This document shows, in pieces, positions 16,633 through 24,772 of a DNA stretch of 64,000 bases; the stretch's first letter is position 1; each line of letters opens with the position of its first letter. The notes under the pieces were generated by a model that saw only the letters and a list, made by a program, of their open reading frames with translations, searched no databases and was not told where the DNA came from. Position numbers and translations under genes: made by a program. Origin of the DNA: an uncultured Prevotella sp. (GTDB lineage: Bacteria > Bacteroidota > Bacteroidia > Bacteroidales > Bacteroidaceae); NCBI GenBank assembly GCA_900314995.1, contig OMXK01000001.1:91446-155445 (forward strand), in the 5' to 3' direction.

Positions 16633-18711
16633 TCATTTCAGATTAATTTCCCTCTGCACGAGGTGATACTTCTGGCAGGTGTTGGTCTTGTGGGGATTGT
16701 AGCCCAACTGATTGAGGGCACGGCCTACCTCGGAATTGATGCTCTTCGTGAGGTGGAAGTTGGGGAACAGTTGGTTGAGGATTGCCACAATCTCGTCGAC
16801 GCTCAGCAGATTACTGTTGTCGTCATCAGGAGCAGGCATGAAGGTCTCCGAGATCATCCGCTCTATGCTGCCGATACGTTCGAAATGGCGATTCTCGCTG
16901 ATGATACGCTGATTATCGGCATCATCAAACCAGTAGCGCCGACCCTCTGAGATCTCAGCCACGAGCTGGGCATAGAGCTGCGGATAGTCCACAGGCGACA
17001 GATAGTCGATGGGACTTTCGACCACGACGCAGACGAACCTTCGGGAGCCCGACTTGTCGTCAGGCAGAGGACGCAGATTGTTGGTCGTGGCGATGAACGA
17101 GGCATAGCGACGTCGCTGCTCGTAAGCCTTGCCGTATGGCGGACGCATCTTCACGTCGCTCTTCGAGATCAGGTGCTTCAGCAGCGGTTGCTGACTCTTC
17201 GAGAGTGCATCGAACTCGTCGATGTTGATAAGTGCAAACGAGGTGAGTCCGAGGTTGATGGCCGTATCGTTCTTGAAATCGATCTTGTCGTTATAGTAGT
17301 CGCGCAGTTCCTCGGGCAGGATGATGCCGCAGAAGGCAGTCTTGCCACAACCCTGATCGCCGATGAGCATCGGCACGATGGCATTGCCGTGATTGCGGTC
17401 GATGCCCTTCCAATGGGCCACCATCGAGAGCATCCAAGTGTGGAAGTCGCTGATCCAGTGCTTGTTACGGGTAACGACCCGCTGCGCCAGAGGAGTCACA
17501 CGATCGACACCATCCCAGCGGGGCAACTGCTCCAGCCACTCATTCACGGGGTCGAACTGAGGTATCATCGTCGACTCCACATAGCGCTTGATGTCCTTGT
17601 CCCACGAGTCAAGGCCGGCTTTGAGCGCACGGATCGACATGGTGTTCATCACCTCCTTTGTCAGATCACGGAAACTGTAGTCGTAACTATCCTTCGAGCG
17701 ATACTGGGCCACACCCGTCATCACGTTCTTCCGAAGTTCATAGCGCGAATTAAGGAACGACTCGGTCTTATACGTCAGCAACTGCGAGGGCTTCACGTGC
17801 TTCAGCGGCCAAGTGGCTTTCAGCGTCTTGCTGTACTGCGAGTCGAACACCGTCTGCACATACTCCGCATCCTCGTTAAGCCGTCCGTCGAAAAGCGTCA
17901 TCCTGACGGCAAAAGCCTCCTCGATGCCGCTCTCATGGCAATTGAACGCCAGGACCTCCAAGCAATGGGCCACGAAATCCTCCTTCTTGTCGAGCCTGCA
18001 GGCCTCGAGGGCATCAGCCTTGCAGGCCTGATACTCATGGCGTCGTGATGCCTCTGTCGTCAGACCGGGAATCGTCTTTCCGTCGTCCTCACGCCCATCG
18101 TCGCCAAGTCTGGCGGTCTTCGTCAGCCGCTCGGCAGTATTCTCGAAAGGCGACACGGTGATCGTAGCCGCAAAGTCGTTGAAATACACATCGGGGTCGT
18201 GGCTCAGCAGACAGCTGGAACGCAGCGTCGGCGGTATGTTATCCACTCTGACGGCCAACTGGGTAGAGTATATATAATGGTATTTGGCGTAGGCGTTACG
18301 ATGGAACTGCTCAACATCCTTCAGCTCATAGCCGTCGGGATTCTGCCACATGTCGCGCTCTGCAGCCTGACTGACGATTTTCACCGATCGGCCGTCGGCC
18401 CCCACAAAGGCAATGACCGTATAGGGGATGAACCGTGCCTCGTCCCTGATCTCCTCTGCCGTCTGACGGTCAGGCAGACTGTTGATCTCCAGCAGCACGC
18501 ATCCGTTGTAGACATCGGCCCACTGGTAGGGGCCCTTTGTCATCAGCATCGACGAGAAGCACACCAACGGGCGCTCCGTGAGTTCGTCGATCAGTTTGCC
18601 ACTCTTGAGTTTTCCTGTACGGATCATCTCCACCACGTCGCTCATCTCGTGGCGAGTATAGCGTTCCTTTCCGTCGCGCTTGTTGATTAATGTGACTTTT
18701 GCAGTACTCAT
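16633..18711 (-). CDS. VapE-like / BT4734-type primase-helicase-like ATPase of a mobile element
   Basis: 692 aa. The N-terminal about 200 residues resemble the BT4734/VirE-N domain of Bacteroides mobile elements. The C-terminal half is a virulence-associated-E (VapE) ATPase domain: Walker A GDQGCGKT near residue 449, Walker B ALINIDEFDAL, and a sensor-like FIATTNN. Such proteins act in replication or control of integrated elements. MSTAKVTL at 18711 is the start; the longer frame crosses the promoter. No integrase, relaxase or mobilisation gene lies nearby, so this looks like a stranded element gene. Confidence 0.85.
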   Translation of the reverse strand: MSTAKVTLINKRDGKERYTRHEMSDVVEMIRTGKLKSGKLIDELTERPLVCFSSMLMTKGPYQWADVYNGCVLLEINSLPDRQTAEEIRDEARFIPYTVIAFVGADGRSVKIVSQAAERDMWQNPDGYELKDVEQFHRNAYAKYHYIYSTQLAVRVDNIPPTLRSSCLLSHDPDVYFNDFAATITVSPFENTAERLTKTARLGDDGREDDGKTIPGLTTEASRRHEYQACKADALEACRLDKKEDFVAHCLEVLAFNCHESGIEEAFAVRMTLFDGRLNEDAEYVQTVFDSQYSKTLKATWPLKHVKPSQLLTYKTESFLNSRYELRKNVMTGVAQYRSKDSYDYSFRDLTKEVMNTMSIRALKAGLDSWDKDIKRYVESTMIPQFDPVNEWLEQLPRWDGVDRVTPLAQRVVTRNKHWISDFHTWMLSMVAHWKGIDRNHGNAIVPMLIGDQGCGKTAFCGIILPEELRDYYNDKIDFKNDTAINLGLTSFALINIDEFDALSKSQQPLLKHLISKSDVKMRPPYGKAYEQRRRYASFIATTNNLRPLPDDKSGSRRFVCVVVESPIDYLSPVDYPQLYAQLVAEISEGRRYWFDDADNQRIISENRHFERIGSIERMISETFMPAPDDDNSNLLSVDEIVAILNQLFPNFHLTKSINSEVGRALNQLGYNPHKTNTCQKYHLVQREINLK

Positions 18712-18738
18712 AATTCCTGTAGTGTTTGATATCTGGTG

Positions 18739-18746
18739 CAAAGATA
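18739..18746 (-). promoter_or_regulatory. -7 box of the VapE-like gene
   Basis: TATCTTTG on the minus strand, 27 bp upstream of the ATG at 18711, matches TAnnTTTG. Confidence 0.6.
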
Positions 18747-18783
18747 CAAAAAATTCTCCATTTGGCCAAAAATTTTTTTGCAT

Positions 18784-19287
18784 TTTGCTTCCACTTCCAC
18801 TAAATCTTCTGTATCTATAGTAAATAAAGGCATTTTAAGAGGTGGAAGAGGATTAATTTTCTTCCACTTCTCTTCCACCATTCACATTACGACAAACCCC
18901 TAATCACATTACGACTGACTGGTAGTTTCTCGTAAGGAAACCCTAAAATTCTCTCGAGAATTTATAAGTTTGCTCCCTTGCGACTACCCGTTTAGTACCT
19001 CCAAAAGAGGGGTTACCCGTAGGCAAACCCTTTCACCGCTCCCCTCAAATACCAAAACGCAAAAAGTGGAAGCAAAGTGGAAGAGAAACAATCCTCTTCC
19101 ACTCGCTGAAACCATTATATATAAAGGCATTTTGAGCGTTTTAGTGGAAGTGGAAGCAAATTTACCTAAAGATTTTCAGAATGAAATACCGCAAGCAACT
19201 GCACACCCCATCATTTGTACCCTTTCGGGTATAAAATGTCTAAATAACGATTAAATTATACCCTTTCGGGGCTATTTCGTTGCAAAC
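18784..19287. repeat. Repeat-rich non-coding region (GTGGAAG motifs, CATTACGAC element)
   Basis: About 500 bp without a credible gene. GCTTCCACTTCCACTAAA (about 18787-18804) recurs inverted at about 19140-19157. ATAAAGGCATTTT occurs twice (about 18825 and 19122). TCACATTACGACTGACTGGT (18904-18923) recurs inverted at 42094-42113. Two short hairpins with CCCTTTCGGG cores lie at 19218-19231 and 19259-19272, beside the end of the minus-strand barrel gene. Confidence 0.75.
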
Positions 19288-19881
19288 TTAGAACACGACT
19301 CCGATGGTGGCGACGATGTTGTGAAGGTACTTATTGGTGGTTTGGGTCTCGAAGCCATACGACTTTCTCACATCGTGGAGGCCGATCTGGCCGTCGATGC
19401 CTATGCGGAAATGCCTGCCAATCTGGTACTTGATGCTGGGCTGCAGGCCGAGATAGAATTTTTTGATCTTGTCCTTGCCGTTGAGTTTGCTGGTCGGATA
19501 ATCATAGTGATATTGATCGTTGGAGATGCAGAATGAGAAAACAGGGCCAAGTCCGAATGCCCATCTGCCAAGATGATACTGCGCAATGACAGGGACATCA
19601 AGGAATATGAAATCATCAGAGTCTTCCCCACACACTTCAGAACTGAAAAAGTGCTCTGTGTCCCTGCGGATATCTATCCCGGGCATCATCGACCAATGCT
19701 CAGAGAAGTAATAGTTCAGACCATAGCCCAGTTTCATGGACACACCAGTCTCACTCTCTCCCCACTCACGGTCAATCAGCAGACCGCCTGCCACATAGAT
19801 GTTGTGCTCCCATTTCCTATCCTGGGAGTAACCTGTTACTGCTACCAGCAATAGCAGCGCAGAAATAATAATCTTTTTCAT
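19288..19881 (-). CDS. Small outer membrane beta-barrel protein
   Basis: 197 aa with a signal peptide (MKKIIISALLLLVAVTGYSQ, cleaved near residue 20). The rest is a run of alternating-hydrophobicity strands ending in an aromatic residue (GVVF), typical of 8-stranded OmpX/PorT-like barrels. Start 19881 is preferred over the in-frame ATG at 19893 because it fits the signal peptide n-region. It has its own promoter (19924-19931). No partner gene is obvious and the substrate is unknown. Confidence 0.75.
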   Translation of the reverse strand: MKKIIISALLLLVAVTGYSQDRKWEHNIYVAGGLLIDREWGESETGVSMKLGYGLNYYFSEHWSMMPGIDIRRDTEHFFSSEVCGEDSDDFIFLDVPVIAQYHLGRWAFGLGPVFSFCISNDQYHYDYPTSKLNGKDKIKKFYLGLQPSIKYQIGRHFRIGIDGQIGLHDVRKSYGFETQTTNKYLHNIVATIGVVF

Positions 19882-19923
19882 ACAAAAGTTCATATTAATA
19901 ATACCTTAACTAAAAAAGTGGGG

Positions 19924-19931
19924 CAAAGATA
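19924..19931 (-). promoter_or_regulatory. -7 box of the small barrel gene
   Basis: TATCTTTG on the minus strand, about 42 bp upstream of the ATG at 19881. Confidence 0.6.
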
Positions 19932-20019
19932 CAAATAATATTCCTTCCCCACAAATGTATTCACATTCTTTATTGATCGAAAAACACCATATTTGTGCTC
20001 CCCATAATTCATTAATGTC

Positions 20020-20124
20020 TCAAATTGATATAAATCTTTCTATGATTCTAATTGGGAGGCTTTTTGCTGCAACACTCCCACTCCAGGCTGTAAAACATAC
20101 AAGCATGATTAGCAATTTTCTCAT
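20020..20124 (-). CDS. 34-aa predicted secreted peptide
   Basis: Very short ORF (MRKLLIMLVCFTAW, then SGSVAA and KSLPIRIIERFISI, stop) with a good signal-peptide profile and a likely cleavage after VAA. That would release a basic 14-residue peptide. A perfect -7 box (20165-20172) sits about 40 bp upstream on the same strand, supporting expression. It could be a genuine small secreted peptide or the 5' stub of a deleted envelope gene, like its neighbours. Confidence 0.4.
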   Translation of the reverse strand: MRKLLIMLVCFTAWSGSVAAKSLPIRIIERFISI

Positions 20125-20164
20125 TTCTTTTCTTCTTTTAATGTTACTATATCAAAAACGGCTG

Positions 20165-20172
20165 CAAAGGTA
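20165..20172 (-). promoter_or_regulatory. -7 box upstream of the 34-aa ORF
   Basis: TACCTTTG on the minus strand, an exact consensus match. No other gene could be its target. Confidence 0.55.
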
Positions 20173-20296
20173 CTAGAATTAGCAGTCACAGAAAAGAAAT
20201 AAAGGCAATTAGAATTAACCAAGAATTAACTCCTCTGTATTATTCTAATTTTCAGATGGTTATAAGATAGCCCTATTAGAAATCATATTAAGATTA

Positions 20297-20632
20297 TTAT
20301 GAATACTGCATCAGTCTTTCGTCCAATTCCTTTGATTTCCCTACCTCACCAAACAACTTCACCATCATGTTATTTCGAAGTTTAGTGATATAAGCCGATG
20401 ACACATCAAGCATATTTGATATTTCCTTTGGGGAAAAATGCAGGCGGATAAGAATACATGTCTTAAACTCATTATCATTTAACTTATGCTTGTTTGAAGA
20501 TATTAATTTATAGAAATTTGGAAGGACTTTAATAACCATTGAATTGACATCAAGTGCCTCAACATAAGCCCGCCGCTCAGAGCAAGCTACCATTAACAGT
20601 ATCAGTAACAACAAATAAGAAACCCTTCTCAT
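20297..20632 (-). pseudogene. Lipoprotein signal fused to a LuxR-type HTH; likely internally deleted regulator
   Basis: 111 aa. Residues 1-17 form a lipoprotein signal peptide with a VACS lipobox. After about 20 residues the sequence becomes a LuxR/GerE-like helix-turn-helix (FSPKEISNMLDVSSAYITKL) with the tail typical of large Bacteroidetes envelope regulators. Those proteins normally have periplasmic TPR repeats and a transmembrane helix between the two ends; both are missing. A lipidated HTH would sit outside the cytoplasm, so an in-frame deletion derivative is likely. It starts 4 bp after the AAA ATPase gene. Confidence 0.6.
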
Positions 20633-20636
20633 CTAT

Positions 20637-21698
20637 TTATCCTCTTGAAATCCACTCTTTGAAAAATGGGTCTTCTATCTCATAGCGGTCAGAATATATC
20701 ACATAGCCATCTTTCTGTAATCGTTTCAAAGCACTATAGATAGTACTCGTTGGATACTCTCCAGTTTGCAGGGCACTTTCTGAAGCAAGACGCTGAAGTA
20801 TCCACTTACTTGTTCGGTTTATATTCATCCACAACCGCTCATAGTCAAGTCCGTGGGTGGTGACTATTTGGTCAATGGCTGTATGGAGGACATCTTCCGT
20901 CTCAGGCTGAAGAGTTCCGATATTCCATATACTCGACGCCAATTGCTGAGAGTAATAAGGATGGTTATTGGTGTAATCCAGAATATTATCGGCCAACTCT
21001 TCGCTATTTGTTGCAAAACATCCTTTCAGTCGTTCTGAGAGGAAATGATGAAAATCATCACGCGGCAATTTCCCTAGTCGCATCATCTCTCCAAAATGAT
21101 AAAATGGCGACTTCTTGCGCTCAAAGATTTCCGTCATCATGCTTTCCTGGCTTCCTAACAGGATGTAGTTTATGTTTTTCTGTTCCTGCATGATGGCTCG
21201 CATCTTTTTGTCTAAACGGGGAGCCAGATCCAGAATTTCCTGGAACTCATCAAGTACCACAATGATTCTCTCTTTTTCAGTATGAGCCTTTTCTATCAGT
21301 TCCATGACGTCTTCAAGCAATATCGTACCATCTACTCCTGGGCGGAAGCTGACATCAACAGAACCTGTAATTTGGTTTGTGGATATAGTAGGAATGATGC
21401 GGAAGTGAGATATCAGATGCCGTATGCGCTCCATGGGATGTACTTTTAGGAACCCACGAAGTAGTTTGGCAGAAAAGTCAGCAACAGAGGTGACTTGCTG
21501 AAGATTAATAGTGATGCTTTTTCGTTCACTCTGTTTGATGGCCTTTGCCACTACACTACTCTTCCCAAATCGTCGAGGGCTAATCAGGATAAGATGATTT
21601 GCACTATGAACGAATTGACTGATATATTTCACTTCGTTTACTCTGTCTGTGAAGTAATCTGCATCCACGATTGTACCGTATTTAAAGGGATTCTCCAT
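20637..21698 (-). CDS. AAA ATPase, archaeal-type ATPase family, with winged-helix tail
   Basis: 353 aa. Walker A is in SPRRFGKSSVV (about residues 44-54) and Walker B in VVLDEFQEIL. A sensor region follows (ILLGSQESMM), with a C-terminal winged-helix-like part. It belongs to the P-loop STAND-related archaeal-ATPase family common in Bacteroidetes accessory regions; the precise role is unknown. MENPFKYG at 21698 is the start: the longer frame would translate a tandem 15-bp repeat and the promoter. Confidence 0.8.
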   Translation of the reverse strand: MENPFKYGTIVDADYFTDRVNEVKYISQFVHSANHLILISPRRFGKSSVVAKAIKQSERKSITINLQQVTSVADFSAKLLRGFLKVHPMERIRHLISHFRIIPTISTNQITGSVDVSFRPGVDGTILLEDVMELIEKAHTEKERIIVVLDEFQEILDLAPRLDKKMRAIMQEQKNINYILLGSQESMMTEIFERKKSPFYHFGEMMRLGKLPRDDFHHFLSERLKGCFATNSEELADNILDYTNNHPYYSQQLASSIWNIGTLQPETEDVLHTAIDQIVTTHGLDYERLWMNINRTSKWILQRLASESALQTGEYPTSTIYSALKRLQKDGYVIYSDRYEIEDPFFKEWISRG

Positions 21699-21699
21699 A

Positions 21700-21729
21700 T
21701 TACGACTTTTTTCGTTACGACTTTTTTCG
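21700..21729. repeat. Tandem 15-bp repeat in the ATPase leader
   Basis: TTACGACTTTTTTCG occurs twice without a gap (21700-21714, 21715-21729), followed by TAGTCG. On the minus strand it sits between the -7 box and the ATPase ATG, and TACGA/TCGTA segments can pair. Confidence 0.85.
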
Positions 21730-21738
21730 TAGTCGGTG

Positions 21739-21746
21739 CAAAGGTA
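21739..21746 (-). promoter_or_regulatory. -7 box of the AAA ATPase gene
   Basis: TACCTTTG on the minus strand, about 40 bp upstream of the ATG at 21698. Confidence 0.65.
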
Positions 21747-21805
21747 AGGATTTTTTTTGAAACTAAAAAGAAAATGGCAAGGAATTTTGATATCTTCCAA
21801 AGTTG

Positions 21806-21830
21806 GGGCGCAAAAATGACTTTTGCGCCC
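21806..21830. repeat. GGGCGCAAAA palindrome, copy 2
   Basis: GGGCGCAAAA (21806-21815), 5 nt, TTTTGCGCCC (21821-21830). The 12-bp right part ACTTTTGCGCCC is identical to copy 1 at 16182-16212. Confidence 0.85.
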
Positions 21831-21961
21831 TCATATTCATTCACCTTGGAAGGAGCCGATGAAGAAGATTCACCTTCAGCAAACCCTTCGACACGACCTT
21901 CAGCTCGACCTTGCGCCAAACCTTTGTTCAGAGCCGTCGTCATGATGCTATGGGCAATCAT
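21831..21961 (-). pseudogene. C-terminal remnant of an Rpn/PD-(D/E)XK nuclease-family transposase
   Basis: The minus-strand frame begins MIAHSIMTTALNKGLAQGRA, followed by a short acidic EG-repeat tail. This GxAEGRAEG-type tail is typical of the C-terminus of Rpn-like recombination-promoting nucleases (PF12784 type). The frame is stopped just upstream and the catalytic domain is absent. It runs into the GGGCGCAAAA palindrome, the likely boundary of the deletion or insertion. Confidence 0.4.
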
Positions 21962-21978
21962 ACATCCTCATAGAACGT

Positions 21979-24768
21979 TTAAAACCTATAGCCAATTGTC
22001 ATCATCAGGTAGCGGGGGATGCAGTTGTTCCAGATTTCAGTGCGGCCCTGGGCGTTCACGCTGTACTGCACCTTGGAGAGTTGGTGCAGCAGGTCGAAGG
22101 CCTGGAGTTTCAGCGTCAGTTTGTCCTTAAGGAACGAACGGCTCAGTTCGGCATTCCATACGAGGTCGTCGGTGTTCATCAGTTCGCTGTAGTAGCCCCT
22201 CTTGCTGAACATCTTCAAGTCTGTGGATACAAAGACTTTCAGCCACGGTACCCGGTACTTCACCCAGCCGCCATACTCGTAGTCGAAGGCATCGAGGGCT
22301 TCGAAGCCGTCGCGCTGGCTACGGCTATGGCGGCTATTGAATTGTCCGTAGCCACCTACGGTCAGTTCACCGTAACTGTATTCCAACTGTGCGTAGGCTC
22401 CCGTCGTCAGCGTATTCACCTTGCTCAGGTTGCGCGAGGCGGCATCGTAGGCAATGTCGAAATCCACGCTGTGCTCATATTTCAGGTCGCTCTCCACAAA
22501 GTAGGTCAGTCGTCTCGCCTTGTCAAGGGTGCCGCTGAGACCGCCCTGCAGGTAGCCCGTCCAGTTGCCGTTCACGTTGTCGTTCATATAGGTATAGCCG
22601 CCAGTCTGTGGATTGTAGGTGGTGCGTGTGCCCCAGGCACGCTGTACGATGTCGAACTTACCGTTGAACCACCATCTCAGGTTCACGGAATCACAGCGGT
22701 GCTGGTATCTCCATTGCCAGGTATGAGTGATGGTGTTCTTGAGGCCGGGGTTGTTGATGCGGACGGCCAGCGGATTGATGTTGTTACCGTCGGGCATCAG
22801 CGTGGCGAAATCGGGGCGGCTCATGTTCATGTTATACTCTATCTGTATAGACCCCTTTGAACTGCCTTTGGCATAGAGCACATGTGGCTGAAAAAGCCAG
22901 TCGCTGCGGCGGGCAAGGGTGTCGAGCCGTGCATTGTGGTAAGTCATCTGCTCGTTTTGTCGCATGATGGGCAGCCCTATATGCAGAATACCGTTGTCAT
23001 AGTTCTTGTCGATGTAGATGACCCCTGTATATCTGCGGCTCAGGTTATGATGCGTATTGCTGTTGTCGGCATCCAGTGCCTGTATCAGTACGTCGTGGGT
23101 AGAGGGCAGCCAACCGAGATCATGCTGCCGTGCATCGCCAAGCCAGTCCAGGCGGTAATTACTGTTGTAGGTACTCTTCTGCTCTTGCCTGTAGTTCAGG
23201 GAAAATTCGACACTCCAGTTGTTGAGCAGTTGTAGGCGATAGTTACCTCCTGCCAGATAGCTATAGCCGCTCTGGTGGGTGTCACCGTAGTATTCGCGCT
23301 GTTCACTGTCACCACTCTGCCCATAGACAGTCCGTTGACGGCTCCAGTTGTCGCTGGGCTTTTGCCGTTCGTATTCGCCACGAAGGAAGAAGTGGATATA
23401 GTCGCCCCAGTCAAACTTCTTGTATGAATCAAGTTGCCCCGCCAGATGAAGCGTCTGATACTTATTCAGACTCTCGCGCCGGCTCTGATTGATAAGGAAG
23501 TCGCGATAGGTGGAGTCATTCGACATGGAATTGCGGTCACCGTTGATATAGTCGGCACTGACCAATCCCATCAGGCCTTTAGGCAGCATACTCAGACGAT
23601 TCTCCATGGTGAAATGGAAGTCTTTCTGGCGGTTGAGCGACTCACTGCCACCCAGGATGTTACCCCCCGTGGAGAATACTTCCGAAGTGCTGCGGCTGTA
23701 GTCGTCGGCATCGCTCCACTCGACGCTCGACGACAGTTCCTCCTCCCAGTTCTTGTCGGCATCCTCTGCGGAGACATTCAGACCAATCTGCCTCGTGGCG
23801 CGCAGGCCCTGCGGCATCTTCGAAGGACTCCAGTCACCACGTTCACCAGGATGGCGGTTCTCATTGATATTGTTCAGGTTGGCGAAGGTGGCTACGCGGT
23901 TGTGGTCGTCGTAGTAGAGTCCGAAGATACGTCCCAGATAGCGGTTCTCCGTGCCCATGCCGCCCTCGGCATTCAGCAGATAGCCGCGATGATACTCACG
24001 TTTCAGACTCACATCCATCACGTAGTCCTTCTTCTCCACGTCGCGCCCCACCATCTCACTCTGACGGGTACTCTTGTGATACACCTTCACGTCCTGCACG
24101 ATGTAGTAAGGCAGATTGTCGAGCATTACCTTGTTGTTGCCCTTGAAGAAGTCCTTGCCGTTGAGTGTCAGGTAATCCACCTTCTGCCCGTTGATGTAGA
24201 TGTCGCCGTTGCTCTTCAGTTCTGCCCCAGGCATCTGGCGCACCAGTCCGTCGAGCATCGACCCTTCAGGCAGGTTGAAGGCCGAGGCGTTATACACGAT
24301 GGTGTCACCACGATAGGCAATCTTCACCTTCGTGCCTGTGATGGTCACACCGTCGAGATCCACATCCTTATAGACATCCTGCCGTTTCTTCATCAGCAGG
24401 CGGGGCAAGGAGAACTCGTTGTTGCGGGCGATGTGGTGCAGGTTGTAAGCCATGTAGGCATCCTCGTAGCCCTCGCATGTACCTTTTATAATATATTTGG
24501 CGTTCCTTGCGGGCACCTTTAGATCGTAGTAGGAATGGCGTTCACCGACGAAACTCCTCGTTGAATCCACAAGGGTGGAGTCTTCGCGCAACAGCCACAC
24601 CTTCGCTTCCAGCGGCACTTTCGTGAACGAGTCATATACCGAACCAAAGAGCATGATTTTCCGCTCCTTTTTCTGTCTTACTTGCACACTGTCCGTCTGG
24701 GCAGAGACATTCTGTATCAGGAATACACCGAGTAGTGTATTCAAAAACAAGGTTGCTATTCTTTTCAT
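21979..24768 (-). CDS. Outer membrane beta-barrel protein with carboxypeptidase-regulatory-like and plug-like domains
   Basis: 929 aa. Signal peptide to about residue 23 (NVSAQ), then a CarboxypepD_reg-like beta-sandwich (about 40-120). A TonB plug-like region (about 140-240) contains GSMLDGLVRQMPGAEL and the ING-Q-VDYLTLNGKDFF pattern, followed by a large barrel ending in GYRF. This is the OMP_b-brl_3 / TonB-receptor-like family; no TonB box is obvious. It is the last gene of the blaI-blaR1 operon, 4 bp after the lipoprotein, so it is probably an effector of that regulon. Ligand unknown. Confidence 0.85.
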   Translation of the reverse strand: MKRIATLFLNTLLGVFLIQNVSAQTDSVQVRQKKERKIMLFGSVYDSFTKVPLEAKVWLLREDSTLVDSTRSFVGERHSYYDLKVPARNAKYIIKGTCEGYEDAYMAYNLHHIARNNEFSLPRLLMKKRQDVYKDVDLDGVTITGTKVKIAYRGDTIVYNASAFNLPEGSMLDGLVRQMPGAELKSNGDIYINGQKVDYLTLNGKDFFKGNNKVMLDNLPYYIVQDVKVYHKSTRQSEMVGRDVEKKDYVMDVSLKREYHRGYLLNAEGGMGTENRYLGRIFGLYYDDHNRVATFANLNNINENRHPGERGDWSPSKMPQGLRATRQIGLNVSAEDADKNWEEELSSSVEWSDADDYSRSTSEVFSTGGNILGGSESLNRQKDFHFTMENRLSMLPKGLMGLVSADYINGDRNSMSNDSTYRDFLINQSRRESLNKYQTLHLAGQLDSYKKFDWGDYIHFFLRGEYERQKPSDNWSRQRTVYGQSGDSEQREYYGDTHQSGYSYLAGGNYRLQLLNNWSVEFSLNYRQEQKSTYNSNYRLDWLGDARQHDLGWLPSTHDVLIQALDADNSNTHHNLSRRYTGVIYIDKNYDNGILHIGLPIMRQNEQMTYHNARLDTLARRSDWLFQPHVLYAKGSSKGSIQIEYNMNMSRPDFATLMPDGNNINPLAVRINNPGLKNTITHTWQWRYQHRCDSVNLRWWFNGKFDIVQRAWGTRTTYNPQTGGYTYMNDNVNGNWTGYLQGGLSGTLDKARRLTYFVESDLKYEHSVDFDIAYDAASRNLSKVNTLTTGAYAQLEYSYGELTVGGYGQFNSRHSRSQRDGFEALDAFDYEYGGWVKYRVPWLKVFVSTDLKMFSKRGYYSELMNTDDLVWNAELSRSFLKDKLTLKLQAFDLLHQLSKVQYSVNAQGRTEIWNNCIPRYLMMTIGYRF

Positions 24769-24772
24769 TTAC

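Noticed and set aside
17173-18048. 291-aa plus-strand ORF inside the VapE-like gene
   Set aside because: Lies opposite intact VapE-domain coding sequence and has no start signals.
19955-20176. 73-aa plus-strand ORF
   Set aside because: No promoter or family; the minus strand has a consensus promoter and signal-peptide ORF instead.
23434-24522. 362-aa plus-strand ORF opposite the large barrel gene
   Set aside because: Antisense shadow; the minus frame has signal peptide, plug and barrel features.
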